Shown: positions 1 to 7,296 of the stretch, piece by piece
How the letters are laid out: each line of letters starts with the position of its first letter
How positions within the stretch are numbered: the first letter of the stretch is position 1
Assembly (NCBI GenBank): GCA_023429825.1
Contig: JAEZDC010000047.1
Span: forward strand, 1-27,366
Source: Bacteroidota bacterium
GTDB lineage: Bacteria > Bacteroidota > Bacteroidia > Chitinophagales > Chitinophagaceae
Length of the DNA stretch: 27,366 bases
Reading direction: 5' to 3'
Made by a program: the position numbers and the translations under genes
The notes under the pieces: model-generated
The model's database searches: none
Seen by the model: only the letters and a program-made list of their open reading frames with translations
What the model was told of the DNA's origin: nothing

Positions 1-310
1 CTTCAGCGATCTGTGCAGCTATAAAATAACTGTCGTCGCTTTGTGCATTGATACGAATCGCTTCATCGCCACCTAATGCCAATGCTTTGCGGATTATCGG
101 TTCTGCATCGGCACCGCCCACTGTTACGAGGTGCAATACAGCAGATGCATCCTTTTCTTTTAATTCAATTGCTCTTACCAATGCATACCATTCATCATAG
201 GGATTGATGATCCATTGTACACCGGCTTCATCAAACTTGCTATTACCATCTTTGAAAGCAATTTTAGAAGTAGTATCCGGTGTTTTAGAAATACAGACAA
301 GTATCTTCAT
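1..310 (-). CDS. etfB: Electron transfer flavoprotein beta subunit (partial, 3' end outside window)
   Basis: The reverse complement opens with an ATG at 308-310 and stays open to the window edge, giving the first 103 residues of a protein that starts MKILVCISKTPDTTSKIAF. It continues with INPYDEWYALVRAIELKE and a GGADAEPIIRKALALGGDEA segment. These are the N-terminal beta strand and the nucleotide-binding AANH-like core of EtfB. With EtfA, EtfB forms a soluble FAD/AMP heterodimer that passes electrons from acyl-CoA dehydrogenases to the quinone pool. etfA is expected beyond the left edge. The family call comes from recognisable sequence; the length cannot be judged because the gene is cut off. 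Confidence 0.88.
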   Translation of the reverse strand, partial: MKILVCISKTPDTTSKIAFKDGNSKFDEAGVQWIINPYDEWYALVRAIELKEKDASAVLHLVTVGGADAEPIIRKALALGGDEAIRINAQSDDSYFIAAQIAE

Positions 311-410
311 AATCAATTTAGTTGTTTATGCAACTATTGCAAATATATCTGCCGCAAAGGTTAGGGAAAAATAAAAGAGGAGGAAATTTTTTGTTGGGAG
401 AGGGGGTGTT

Positions 411-514
411 AGCAGTGAGCTTTCAGTAATCAGCTTTCAGCAGTCAGCTATTAGCGTCAGCTATCAGCTTTTAGCAGTCAGCTTTCAGTGGCCAGCTATC
501 GGCCTTCAGCTATG
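411..514. repeat. Tandem 7-bp repeat array (AGCTWTC-type), 15 units
   Basis: From 411 the sequence reads as consecutive heptamers: AGCAGTG, AGCTTTC, AGTAATC, AGCTTTC, AGCAGTC, AGCTATT, a six-base AGCGTC, AGCTATC, AGCTTTT, AGCAGTC, AGCTTTC, AGTGGCC, AGCTATC, GGCCTTC, AGCTATG. Nearly all begin AGC/AGT and most end in C. The array fills the gap between etfB and the TPR gene and stops just before the latter's likely -7 box. Degenerate heptamer arrays between genes are known from Bacteroidota and cyanobacteria. Their function here is unknown. Confidence 0.85.
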
Positions 515-516
515 AG

Positions 517-524
517 TATATTTG
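517..524 (+). promoter_or_regulatory. Candidate -7 box for the TPR gene
   Basis: TATATTTG matches the Bacteroidota -7 consensus TAnnTTTG exactly and lies directly after the heptamer array. No TTG is visible 19-21 bases upstream. The ATG at 529 is so close that the transcript would be almost leaderless, so this is a tentative call. Confidence 0.35.
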
Positions 525-528
525 TAGT

Positions 529-840
529 ATGGATAGAATTGAAAAGCTGAAGGAGTTCTTACAATCTACTCCCAATGATAATTTTTTAAAGCATGCTCTG
601 GCGCTGGAGTATATTAAGATCAATGATGATGAAAAAGCGAGGGCATTGTTTGAAGATATCCTGAATCAATCACCTGATTACATTGGCTCTTACTACCATC
701 TTGCTAAATTGTTTGAAAGGAATAACGATACTGAAAAAGCTATTCACTGGTATGAAAAGGGAATGGCTGCGGCTAAAGAAGCAAAAGATCAGCATGCTTA
801 CAATGAATTACAGGCAGCATATGAAGACCTGGTATATTGA
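529..840 (+). CDS. Small tetratricopeptide-repeat protein
   Basis: This 103-residue protein has no signal peptide or membrane segment. Residues about 16-83 show two to three TPR units: ALALEYIKINDDEKARALFEDIL, then IGSYYHLAKLFERNNDTEKAIHWYEKG, with the usual small/aromatic pattern (A8, Y24, A27, P32 type positions). A third helix pair (AYNELQAAYEDL) closes the protein. TPRs are protein-binding scaffolds, so the likely role is as a cytoplasmic adaptor; the partner is unknown. The gene stands alone, flanked by 7-bp repeat arrays on both sides, with no terminator hairpin after the stop. Confidence 0.8.
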   Translation: MDRIEKLKEFLQSTPNDNFLKHALALEYIKINDDEKARALFEDILNQSPDYIGSYYHLAKLFERNNDTEKAIHWYEKGMAAAKEAKDQHAYNELQAAYEDLVY

Positions 841-848
841 AGGTGAGC

Positions 849-869
849 TGGATGTTGGATGCTAGATGC
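849..869. repeat. Tandem 7-bp repeat (TGGATGC-type), 3 units
   Basis: TGGATGT, TGGATGC and TAGATGC follow each other directly. The unit differs from that of the 411-514 array but has the same period. The repeat begins nine bases after the TPR stop and overlaps the last codon region of the minus-strand gene: the stop codon of that gene (862-864) is made from repeat units two and three. Confidence 0.7.
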
Positions 870-1350
870 CGAGGGTAAAGCCTGCTTTTAAACTTATCCA
901 GGAACCAAAGTTTGCAACATTTGTAAAATCAGCAATGGCTTCTACCCCGGTGAACTTAACACCTGCACCAAAAGTTGAGGTGAACTTCGTACTTCCATCG
1001 CTGTGCTTTGAATACTTCATATTAGCCATTCCAGCATCTGCTTTGACGAAAATGTTTTTCCTTACGATGTATCTCCTGATACCTGCTTTCAAAGGGGTAT
1101 ATCTTAAGGTACCAGCGGTGCTATTATTTGCCTTACTCAAAAAAGTAGTGCCTATTGTACCAACAAAGAAAGTTTTACCAACTCCCACTCCTATCCCTGC
1201 TTCTCCACCAATACCGTTATCATTCAGATTTTTCAAATCACCCACTGCATTGGCGTATTCTGCATGACCGAATAGAAATACCAATTTTTGGGTATTGCCA
1301 GTGGTGGAACAAATGAAGATCATTGCAAATAATAACAGGAGTGTACGCAT
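862..1350 (-). CDS. Small outer-membrane beta-barrel-like protein
   Basis: A 162-residue protein with an N-terminal signal peptide (MRTLLLLFAMIFICSTTGNTQ, cleavage probably before QK). The rest alternates glycine, aromatic and polar residues as in beta strands (GIGGEAGIGVGVGKTFFVGTIGTTF, AGIRRYIVRKNIFVKADAGMANM, FGAGVKFTG) and ends SLKAGFTLGI, a barrel-type last strand. This matches small opacity/OmpA-like eight-strand barrels of Bacteroidota, although I cannot name a subfamily. The stop codon lies in a heptamer repeat. The opposite-strand frame covering the same bases is not supported. Confidence 0.7.
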   Translation of the reverse strand: MRTLLLLFAMIFICSTTGNTQKLVFLFGHAEYANAVGDLKNLNDNGIGGEAGIGVGVGKTFFVGTIGTTFLSKANNSTAGTLRYTPLKAGIRRYIVRKNIFVKADAGMANMKYSKHSDGSTKFTSTFGAGVKFTGVEAIADFTNVANFGSWISLKAGFTLGI

Positions 1351-1439
1351 ATTGATGATTTGGATCGCAATATAGCGTTCACAAATAGATTTTTACCAAC
1401 TGTTTAAATATTTTTAATTTGTACCAAAGTTTAAAATTT

Positions 1440-2171
1440 ATGAGAAAATTACTACCCCTATTGCTCATGCTGTTGCCGGCATTGGTGATAGCCCAAAAAA
1501 ACGCAGTAAAGGTTAACCTCAGTTCACTTGTAGCCCGCAACTATCATGTACAGTATGAAAGAAAGATTGCGCCGAAGCTCACATTGAATTTAGGTGTAAG
1601 GATCATGCCGAAAGGTGATCTACCAATGAAAAGCACTTTTCAAAATCTTCTCGGTGTAGAAGACAATGATGATTTCCAAATAGACAGATTTCAAATTGGA
1701 AATACCGCCATTACACCTGAATTAAGGATCTACCTCGGTAAAAGTGCAATGAAAGGATTTTACATTGCACCGTATGCAAGGTATGCAAGCTTTGATCTCT
1801 CTTTACCTTTCGACATAGAATTCAATCATCCACTTACAGGCCCCCAAACAAAACCTGTCGTGTTTGAGGGAAAAGTTACTTCTTTTAGTGGAGGTGTTAT
1901 GTTTGGCACACAATTCAATCTAGCCAAGAAACTAGTTTTGGATATCTGGTGGATAGGCGGTCATTACGGAAGCAGTAACGGAGATTTGAAATTGAATGTT
2001 GCATTGCCTACGCAGGAAGAAAGAGATGCATTAGATCAAACTCTGAGAGATTTTGATCCTAAGCCTTTTGAATTTGATCATACGATTAGTCCTTCTGGAG
2101 CGGTGATTAAATCAACAGGCCCATGGGCTGGTATCAGGGGTTTAGGTATTAACCTTGGCTTCAGATTCTAA
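1440..2171 (+). CDS. DUF3575-like outer-membrane protein
   Basis: A 243-residue protein read from the ATG at 1440. The frame can be extended to a TTG at 1419, but the ATG gives a clean signal peptide (MRKLLPLLLMLLPALVIAQ, cleavage before QK). The mature part begins KNAVKVNLSSLVARNYHVQYERKI, continues with LTLNLGVR and ITPELRIYLGKSAMKGFYIAPYARY, and ends GIRGLGINLGFRF. The NLSSL...YERKI...PELRYY-like order is typical of DUF3575 barrels of Bacteroidota. The predicted location is the outer membrane; no molecular role is established. A strong hairpin terminator follows 16 bases after the stop. Confidence 0.78.
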   Translation: MRKLLPLLLMLLPALVIAQKNAVKVNLSSLVARNYHVQYERKIAPKLTLNLGVRIMPKGDLPMKSTFQNLLGVEDNDDFQIDRFQIGNTAITPELRIYLGKSAMKGFYIAPYARYASFDLSLPFDIEFNHPLTGPQTKPVVFEGKVTSFSGGVMFGTQFNLAKKLVLDIWWIGGHYGSSNGDLKLNVALPTQEERDALDQTLRDFDPKPFEFDHTISPSGAVIKSTGPWAGIRGLGINLGFRF

Positions 2172-2186
2172 TATCAAAACTATAAT

Positions 2187-2216
2187 AAAAAAGCCTGGCG
2201 ATCACCAGGCTTTTTT
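2187..2216. terminator. Bidirectional hairpin terminator
   Basis: A perfect 12-bp stem (2187-2198 with 2205-2216) with core GCCTGG/CCAGGC and a six-base loop. It has an A-run on one side and a T-run on the other, so it can end transcripts from both strands. It sits between convergent genes ending at 2171 (plus) and 2224 (minus). Confidence 0.92.
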
Positions 2217-2223
2217 GTTTGTA

Positions 2224-3174
2224 TTATTTGGATGTCTTCAGATTCTTCAACATATCCTCCGTCATTTTGGGAAGATCATATTCATGTTTCCATCCCCAAT
2301 CGCTTCTTGCTACTGAATCATCGATACTTTGCGGCCAGCTATCTGCTATAGCTTGCCGGTAATCCGGTTGATAATTTATTTCAAAAGATGGTATATGCTT
2401 TTTTATCTCTGCTGATATTTCTTTTGGAGAAAAGCTCATAGAAGATAAGTTGTACGAGGTCCTTACATTGATTTTTTCTGCAGGAGCTTCCATCAATTCT
2501 ATGGTAGCACGTATGGCATCAGGCATATACATCATCGGGAGATAGGTATCTTCTTGTAAGAAACATGTATACTTCTGATGTTCCAGCGCTTCATAAAATA
2601 TTTCAACAGCATAATCAGTGGTACCACCACCGGGGGCAGACTTATAACTGATCAGTCCGGGATAACGGATACTTCTTACATCCACACCAAACTTTTGGAA
2701 ATAATAATTACACCAGAATTCACCGGCATATTTACTGATGCCATAAACTGTAGTAGGTTCAATGATGGTTTGTTGCGGACAGTTTTGTTTGGGTGACGTA
2801 GGGCCAAACACTGCGATGCTACTAGGCCAGTAGACTTTTTCCAGTTTTTCTTCTCTTGCTATGTCGAGTATATTTAACAAACCCTGCATATTCAGGTTCC
2901 AGGCAAGGTTTGGATTTTTTTCTCCCGTTGCAGAAAGTATTGCAGCCAACAGATAGATCTGCGTGATATTTTGCCTGGTCACCTGCAAATGCAACATTTC
3001 TTTGTTCATCACATCCATACTCACATACGGGCCTGATCCTTTCAGTAGTTCATTCTCCTCCCTCAGATCACTGGCAATAACATTTGCATTACCATATATA
3101 TTTCGCAAAGCCAATGTGAGCTCCACTCCTATCTGGCCTGATGCACCTATTACCAGGATTTTTCCCTTCGCCAT
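2224..3174 (-). CDS. tdh: NAD-dependent L-threonine 3-dehydrogenase, SDR (epimerase-like) type
   Basis: A 316-residue extended short-chain dehydrogenase. It oxidises L-threonine to 2-amino-3-ketobutyrate with NAD, the first step of threonine breakdown to glycine and acetyl-CoA. The Rossmann motif GASGQIG is at residues 10-16, with an Asp after beta-2 (SDLREE, about 36) consistent with NAD preference. The catalytic elements are SS at 118-119 and Y144-xxx-K148 (YGISK). The segments LLAAILSATGEKNP, VYWPSSIAVFGP, IRYPGLISYKSAPGGGTTDYAVEIFYEAL and YLPMMYMPDAIRATIELM are typical of the SDR-type bacterial threonine dehydrogenase rather than of UDP-sugar epimerases. No kbl (glycine C-acetyltransferase) gene is adjacent. 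Confidence 0.9.
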   Translation of the reverse strand: MAKGKILVIGASGQIGVELTLALRNIYGNANVIASDLREENELLKGSGPYVSMDVMNKEMLHLQVTRQNITQIYLLAAILSATGEKNPNLAWNLNMQGLLNILDIAREEKLEKVYWPSSIAVFGPTSPKQNCPQQTIIEPTTVYGISKYAGEFWCNYYFQKFGVDVRSIRYPGLISYKSAPGGGTTDYAVEIFYEALEHQKYTCFLQEDTYLPMMYMPDAIRATIELMEAPAEKINVRTSYNLSSMSFSPKEISAEIKKHIPSFEINYQPDYRQAIADSWPQSIDDSVARSDWGWKHEYDLPKMTEDMLKNLKTSK

Positions 3175-3251
3175 AGCAATCGTTTATGAAGTGGCAAAGA
3201 AACAAACTTCGATTTAAATAAACTCTATATGTAGCTTATTCTCCAAATAAA

Positions 3252-3275
3252 AAAACCGCAACGGGGTGCGGTTTT
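3252..3275 (-). terminator. Hairpin terminator of the 65-residue gene
   Basis: A nine-base stem AAAACCGCA/TGCGGTTTT (3252-3260 with 3267-3275) with a six-base loop. Read on the minus strand it is followed by a T-run. It lies seven bases after the stop of the minus-strand gene at 3283-3480 and separates it from the threonine dehydrogenase. Confidence 0.85.
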
Positions 3276-3282
3276 CATTAGG

Positions 3283-3480
3283 TTAATAACTCCTTCTTTG
3301 TACCCGATATCTTCTTTGTTTATGAATGTTCCAAAGATCCGCTGCAGTAAATGTTTTCTGCCCCTTCTTATCCAATGCAACAAATTCAGTTGCCAGGGTT
3401 TCTTTTACTTCGGTTGTCAGTTGTTCTAATTGCACTCTCTTCATTCGGACAATAGATGGTCCACTAGTACTCGTCTTCAT
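3283..3480 (-). CDS. Small basic hypothetical protein
   Basis: A 65-residue protein starting MKTSTSGPSIVRMKRVQLEQL with a very basic tail (HKQRRYRVQRRSY). The middle (LTTEVKETLATEFVALDKKGQKTFTAADLWNIHKQRR) looks helical. There is no signal peptide or membrane segment. The start could be the internal Met at residue 13. Coding potential is supported by its own hairpin terminator right after the stop. I do not recognise a family. The basic tail would be compatible with nucleic-acid binding, but that is only a guess. Confidence 0.6.
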   Translation of the reverse strand: MKTSTSGPSIVRMKRVQLEQLTTEVKETLATEFVALDKKGQKTFTAADLWNIHKQRRYRVQRRSY

Positions 3481-3634
3481 ACTTTAATTTGTCTGTTTAA
3501 TAATTCCTTTAAAAAATAACAAGCAAAACGTTCCTTAGAAATAGCAGTGAGATCTCTGTGCTATCATTTAATAAGATTGCCTACGAGTTAGCAACAAGCG
3601 TTCCAAAATATGAATGCAAGGAATAGAAATAAAA

Positions 3635-3655
3635 AATGGAGGAATATCCTCCATT
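3635..3655 (-). terminator. Hairpin terminator of the small lipoprotein gene
   Basis: A nine-base stem AATGGAGGA/TCCTCCATT with a three-base loop. On the minus strand it is followed by TTTT, and it lies 24 bases after the lipoprotein stop at 3680. Confidence 0.85.
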
Positions 3656-3679
3656 CAAAAAAATTATAGTGCGAAAGAA

Positions 3680-3895
3680 TCAGCGCCGTGTTGTATCATC
3701 ATCAAATCTTTCTTTCACTTTGCCTTTCAAATCTTTGAAATTTTCTTTCACTGTATCCCATCCTTTTTCTGCAGTGGTATCGATCTTATTGATAATGGAA
3801 TCCAACTTAGTAGTATCCCTATCCTCATCTTTATCTACACTTACATTGCATGCAAGGAATGAGAACAGCATTACACAACTCAATATCTTTTTCAT
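3680..3895 (-). CDS. Small predicted lipoprotein, charged and helical
   Basis: A 71-residue protein with a lipoprotein signal (MKKILSCVMLFSFLAC, lipobox SFLAC with Cys16). Acidic residues follow directly after the Cys (NVSVDKDEDRD), and then an amphipathic helix (TKLDSIINKIDTTAEKGWDTVKENFKDLKGKVKERF). The helix resembles the YtxH/CsbD-like small helical proteins in pattern only. The predicted location is the cell envelope. The gene has its own terminator and is separated by ten bases from the next minus-strand gene upstream, so the two may be cotranscribed. Confidence 0.68.
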   Translation of the reverse strand: MKKILSCVMLFSFLACNVSVDKDEDRDTTKLDSIINKIDTTAEKGWDTVKENFKDLKGKVKERFDDDTTRR

Positions 3896-3905
3896 AGTTC
3901 AGTTT

Positions 3906-4103
3906 TTAACCGTCTTCACCATCGGTGATCTCAGCGCCTGTTTTTGTAGCTGAAGTAAAAGGTTTATTCATGCCTGGTGTTACAGATTCCTGGTCACGTG
4001 AGGTCTCAGAAGTTGCTTTCCTTTGACTTTCTCTTTCATCCGGCTGATCATCCAACCTTTTATCTCCGGTTGGCAACTGAACGTATACCCTGCCTTTGTC
4101 CAT
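3906..4103 (-). CDS. Small hydrophilic hypothetical protein
   Basis: A 65-residue protein, MDKGRVYVQLPTGDKRL..., composed almost entirely of polar and charged residues (DDQPDERESQRKATSETSRDQES, ending GAEITDGEDG). It is predicted to be disordered, with no signal or membrane segment. It lies between the PAP2 gene (41 bases upstream) and the small lipoprotein gene (ten bases downstream), all on the minus strand. Real coding is likely from the compact spacing and the absence of an alternative, but no family is recognised. Confidence 0.5.
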   Translation of the reverse strand: MDKGRVYVQLPTGDKRLDDQPDERESQRKATSETSRDQESVTPGMNKPFTSATKTGAEITDGEDG

Positions 4104-4144
4104 ACAATAGTTTATTATAATGCATCAAGAATTGCACCTGATGC

Positions 4145-5038
4145 TTAGAACTTATAAGTCAATGCCATACCGGTATAATTACTACCAACGTTGGGAACAA
4201 TGCTTACATTTTTCATCTTGCTTGTCTTATGCCAGTGTGGAATGAGAATACCCGCGGCAGCCCCAACAGTATACCCGATAATATTATCACTTAAGAAATG
4301 ATGACCACTTTTATAACGTGAATAACCGATATATGAAGGAACAGCCGCTGCTACTGCCCATACAACTGGTTTGAGTTTAGAATCAGGATTAAAATCGCTG
4401 AACACTTTCGCCATAAAAAATGTTGAAGATGCTACAGAGGCTGTATGTCCTGCGAAAAAAGAACGCTGCGAATTATTGCTGAGCCTTGTACTCATCGGCG
4501 CTTCTGCAGAATATACCAAAGGTCTGCTCCTATTGATTGAACCTGCGGTGATAGAGAATAGTGCTCCGGTCACAGCCATCGTTTCCGTATATAATACTAA
4601 GACCTGACCGAAGCGATTTCTTTCTTTACCATTTAACAAAGCCACTGCAACCGGTAATGCATATGCGCTATACATTACGGGGTAGCTTGCTTCGTCTATA
4701 CTTTCATCGTAATAACCTACATTTCCTCTATCAAAAGATGGAACTTTGTCGCGTGTTTTTGTGGCCAGCTCAGCTGGTGTAAGTCCTTTCTTATTTTGAA
4801 TCAGTTGAAGACCTAATACATTCAAACCAATTAGTCCTAATGTTATCGGGCCATCCTTTTTAAAACTTGTAGTATATGGAGATGAGCCGGAATAATATTT
4901 TTTCGTGTTGTTGTCATCTGTTGTTGTAATTGCGGAGGATATAACCGTAGCAGAATCGTTTTTTACAACAGATAACGAATCCTGGGCATTTAACCGTATA
5001 GATATGAACACCATTAAGCCTATACACAATTTCTTCAT
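4145..5038 (-). CDS. PAP2-superfamily phosphatase, envelope-located
   Basis: A 297-residue protein with an N-terminal signal peptide (MKKLCIGLMVFISIRLNAQ). The phosphatase signature is in the C-terminal half: RP at 172-173, SFFAGH with His198 at 193-198, and SRYKSGHHFLSD with His247 and Asp251 at 240-251. These supply the phosphate-binding Arg residues and the catalytic His pair of acid phosphatase/lipid phosphatase enzymes. The Lys of the first motif (K-x6-RP) is replaced by Ala165. Hydrophobic stretches surround the motifs, and the chain ends SNYTGMALTYKF, resembling an outer-membrane last strand. Family members remove phosphate from lipid intermediates such as undecaprenyl or phosphatidyl phosphates; the substrate here is unknown. 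It lies 50 bases downstream of the kinase gene on the same strand. Confidence 0.85.
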   Translation of the reverse strand: MKKLCIGLMVFISIRLNAQDSLSVVKNDSATVISSAITTTDDNNTKKYYSGSSPYTTSFKKDGPITLGLIGLNVLGLQLIQNKKGLTPAELATKTRDKVPSFDRGNVGYYDESIDEASYPVMYSAYALPVAVALLNGKERNRFGQVLVLYTETMAVTGALFSITAGSINRSRPLVYSAEAPMSTRLSNNSQRSFFAGHTASVASSTFFMAKVFSDFNPDSKLKPVVWAVAAAVPSYIGYSRYKSGHHFLSDNIIGYTVGAAAGILIPHWHKTSKMKNVSIVPNVGSNYTGMALTYKF

Positions 5039-5088
5039 GATCGGTATTTTTTGTTTCTACCAATCAAACGGCCTGCCATAAGCTGCTG

Positions 5089-6294
5089 CTAACCTTCAAT
5101 TTCGAACGACATAGTGGTTCCTTTACCCTGTTCACTATTTATTGCAATACTGCCATCCAGCATATCTATAAAACCTTTGGTAAGTAAAAACCCTAATCCG
5201 CTGCCAGGCTCGCCTCTCGTACCTCTTGTAGAGGCGTGGCCCATCCCTTTTTCAAGTCTTTGTACCTGCTGTTTCGGCATTCCAATACCGGTGTCAATAA
5301 TAGATATCCGGACCCTCTTTTTATTTCGTGAAGCGGCAATAGTTATTGAACCGCTCTCTGTGTATTTCACTGCATTGCTGATGATATTTCTCAAAATAAA
5401 CCGCAATGCATTTTCATCCGTTTTAATCAGCAGATGCTTATTCACTTTATTAATGAAATTGATATTCTTGAATTTAGCAGCCACTTCAAATGACCCGACC
5501 ATCTCATCCACTAACTGTGACAGTTGAAATCTTTTATTCTCTACTTCACTGGTTTTAACTAAAGCTTTCCCCCAATTAGATAAGCTGTCTAAAAGATCAA
5601 GGGTTGTTTCTATTTGCTTTTTACTTAAGGAAACCAAATTCTTGCGTTCTTGTTCATCTATCAACCCTTCTTCATCCAATTCCACAATATTTTTTAAAGA
5701 GGTTAAAGGAGATCGTACATCATGTGCAATAACAGAAATAATAGTATTCTGCGCTGCGCCCTGGTGCTGTAAACGCTTTCTGAAATTTTCGAGGTACCTG
5801 TTCATGATCCTTTGTTCTGCAAGTTTCATCACCTGTTTGGCGAGAACTTTTAATGCAAAGGATTGTTCTTCCGTCAGGCGTTGCGGATGAGAATTTAACA
5901 CACACAGAGTACCCAGCTTTTTACCGGATACTGTTACGAGGGGTACGCCTGCATAAAAGCGAATATTAGGATCAGCAGTTACAAAAGGATTATCATGAAA
6001 CCGCTCATCTTTAGTAGCATCTTCCACTTCAAACACCTCGTGGTTTCCCGCTATTGCATGCGCACAGAAAGAGACATCTCTACCTGTTTCTGTATCTTCT
6101 AAACCAAGTCTCGATTTGAACCATTGTCTTTCTTTATCTACCAGCGTGATCAAAGACATAGGCACGTTACATATTTGAGAAGCCAATCTAACGATCTCGT
6201 CAAAATCTTCCTCGTAAGGTGTGTCCATCAGATCATAATTATATAATTCAAGGAGCCTTTCCTGCTCATCAGGGGTAGTCATTGAAGATATCAT
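5089..6294 (-). CDS. GAF-domain sensor histidine kinase (cytoplasmic)
   Basis: A 401-residue protein without membrane segments. A GAF domain spans about 24-162 (MSLITLVDKERQWFKSRLGL, SFCAHAI, FYAGVPLVTVSGKKLGTLCVLN). A HisKA domain around 184-245 carries the phospho-acceptor His191 in VIAHDVRSPL. The ATPase domain has the N box (LRNIISNAVKYTESG, 301-315), G1 (DTGIGMP, 334-340) and G2 (GEPGSGLGFLLTKGF, 361-375). It should autophosphorylate in response to a cytoplasmic or diffusible signal. No response regulator is encoded in the window, so it is an orphan here. The start may be Met1 or Met5; neither has a clear ribosome site. The downstream PAP2 gene may share its transcript. Confidence 0.92.
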   Translation of the reverse strand: MISSMTTPDEQERLLELYNYDLMDTPYEEDFDEIVRLASQICNVPMSLITLVDKERQWFKSRLGLEDTETGRDVSFCAHAIAGNHEVFEVEDATKDERFHDNPFVTADPNIRFYAGVPLVTVSGKKLGTLCVLNSHPQRLTEEQSFALKVLAKQVMKLAEQRIMNRYLENFRKRLQHQGAAQNTIISVIAHDVRSPLTSLKNIVELDEEGLIDEQERKNLVSLSKKQIETTLDLLDSLSNWGKALVKTSEVENKRFQLSQLVDEMVGSFEVAAKFKNINFINKVNKHLLIKTDENALRFILRNIISNAVKYTESGSITIAASRNKKRVRISIIDTGIGMPKQQVQRLEKGMGHASTRGTRGEPGSGLGFLLTKGFIDMLDGSIAINSEQGKGTTMSFEIEG

Positions 6295-6419
6295 GATCTA
6301 AAATTATTCCTTTGATGCCAGTATCGTATCCATTGAGGTGATTTCTCCTCAAACCCGAACTTTCGATATTCATACTCAACGAGTAAAACGGCTGGCTGGA
6401 TTTTTGTCCTATTCATAAT

Positions 6420-6725
6420 ATGCAAGAACTATTTACAAAAGATGATCTTCGGTTCCAGGATTACCTGTGGAATACCAACATGGATTCGTATAAGTTGAAA
6501 GACACACCCGACAGAAATCTATTCTCACCTTCTGAAGGATATGAAGTTTTATATATGATAAACTTCGCAGCAGATCAACTGGGGCTTAAAACGAAAGAAG
6601 AAGCTTTGCTGATAGAGCGATTGTTGCATGACAAACTTCCTATAAATAAATGGAGCCAGGTGAATGTATATAAATGGCTTCAGAAAGAAATGGAAGCTGA
6701 ACTTACAGGAAAAGTAGCTGAATAG
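6420..6725 (+). CDS. Hypothetical protein, 101 residues
   Basis: A soluble acidic protein, MQELFTKDDLRFQDYLWNTNM..., with predicted helices (GYEVLYMINFAADQLGL, EEALLIERLLHDKL, WSQVNVYKWLQKEMEAEL). It has no signal peptide, cysteines or recognisable motif. It is divergent from the histidine kinase across about 125 bases. Codon use and composition resemble its neighbours, which supports real coding. No function can be assigned. Confidence 0.6.
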   Translation: MQELFTKDDLRFQDYLWNTNMDSYKLKDTPDRNLFSPSEGYEVLYMINFAADQLGLKTKEEALLIERLLHDKLPINKWSQVNVYKWLQKEMEAELTGKVAE

Positions 6726-6788
6726 GTCCTTGCTTTATCTTTCCTATGGCTTAATACTTGTGCTGCACACCGTATTAAATAGTAAGGT

Positions 6789-6986
6789 ATGGAAGAAAGA
6801 AAATTGCATCAGGATGAGAACCTGAGAAATAATACATCTCCTTCTCAGGCATCAGAAAATACAGATACAAGAAATGAAACAGATTCTACATCTAAACAAG
6901 ATGAAGAATTGCCAAAAGATGATCCTGTTATAGTGAGTGGTACAGGAAATCACCTGGGTAATGTTTTAAAGATCGACAAGAGTTAA
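6789..6986 (+). CDS. Small disordered hypothetical protein
   Basis: A 65-residue very hydrophilic protein (MEERKLHQDENLRNN..., rich in E, N, S, T, D). It ends with a more structured tail, DDPVIVSGTGNHLGNVLKIDKS. No hydrophobic segment or motif known to me. A strong terminator follows immediately after the stop, which supports a genuine gene. It shares its hydrophilic, low-complexity character with the minus-strand protein at 3906-4103. Confidence 0.55.
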   Translation: MEERKLHQDENLRNNTSPSQASENTDTRNETDSTSKQDEELPKDDPVIVSGTGNHLGNVLKIDKS

Positions 6987-6989
6987 AGT

Positions 6990-7011
6990 AAGCCGGATTT
7001 TTTTCCGGCTT
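6990..7011 (+). terminator. Hairpin terminator
   Basis: An eight-base stem AAGCCGGA/TCCGGCTT (6990-6997 with 7004-7011) with a T6 loop, followed by six T residues. It lies four bases after the stop at 6986. Confidence 0.92.
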
Positions 7012-7150
7012 TTTTTATGTGTAAATCAATATATCAGGGCATCATATTAATGTCTTACAAATTCAATTAACTGTTCATTATAATTCTGGCACGCCATTTC
7101 GATGTCTTATATAGAAAGGAATTATTTGTAAGAAAGTAAAAAACTACGTT

Positions 7151-7273
7151 ATGCTTACGGCTTTATTTTTAACAGTGATGATTGTTGGGGTTTGTCAGCA
7201 GGTGAATTTAGGAACAGTGTATACCCAGGTTTTTCCTGCCCGCAAAAAACAGGCTGCAGATAATAAACTCTAA
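7151..7273 (+). CDS. Candidate small membrane peptide, 40 residues
   Basis: The ATG at 7151 opens a frame to TAA at 7271-7273. The product is MLTALFLTVMIVGVCQQVNLG followed by TVYTQVFPARKKQAADNKL. It has one hydrophobic helix at the N-terminus with a Cys at residue 15, then a basic tail, as in small inner-membrane peptides; a truncated lipobox-like reading (VGVC) is also possible. A hairpin terminator lies 23 bases after the stop and nothing else in 7021-7367 could use it. The remaining bases of that gap (7021-7150) show no other gene. I do not recognise a family. Confidence 0.42.
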   Translation: MLTALFLTVMIVGVCQQVNLGTVYTQVFPARKKQAADNKL

Positions 7274-7296
7274 GGTCATTCATCTAATAAATACTC

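Noticed and set aside
866..1267. A 133-residue plus-strand frame opposite the barrel gene
   Set aside because: The minus-strand frame has a signal peptide and barrel pattern; the plus frame is Pro/Ala-rich antisense sequence.
4122..4144. Inverted repeat GCATCA/TGATGC after the PAP2 gene
   Set aside because: Only a six-base stem with an 11-base loop and no T-run, so it is a poor terminator.
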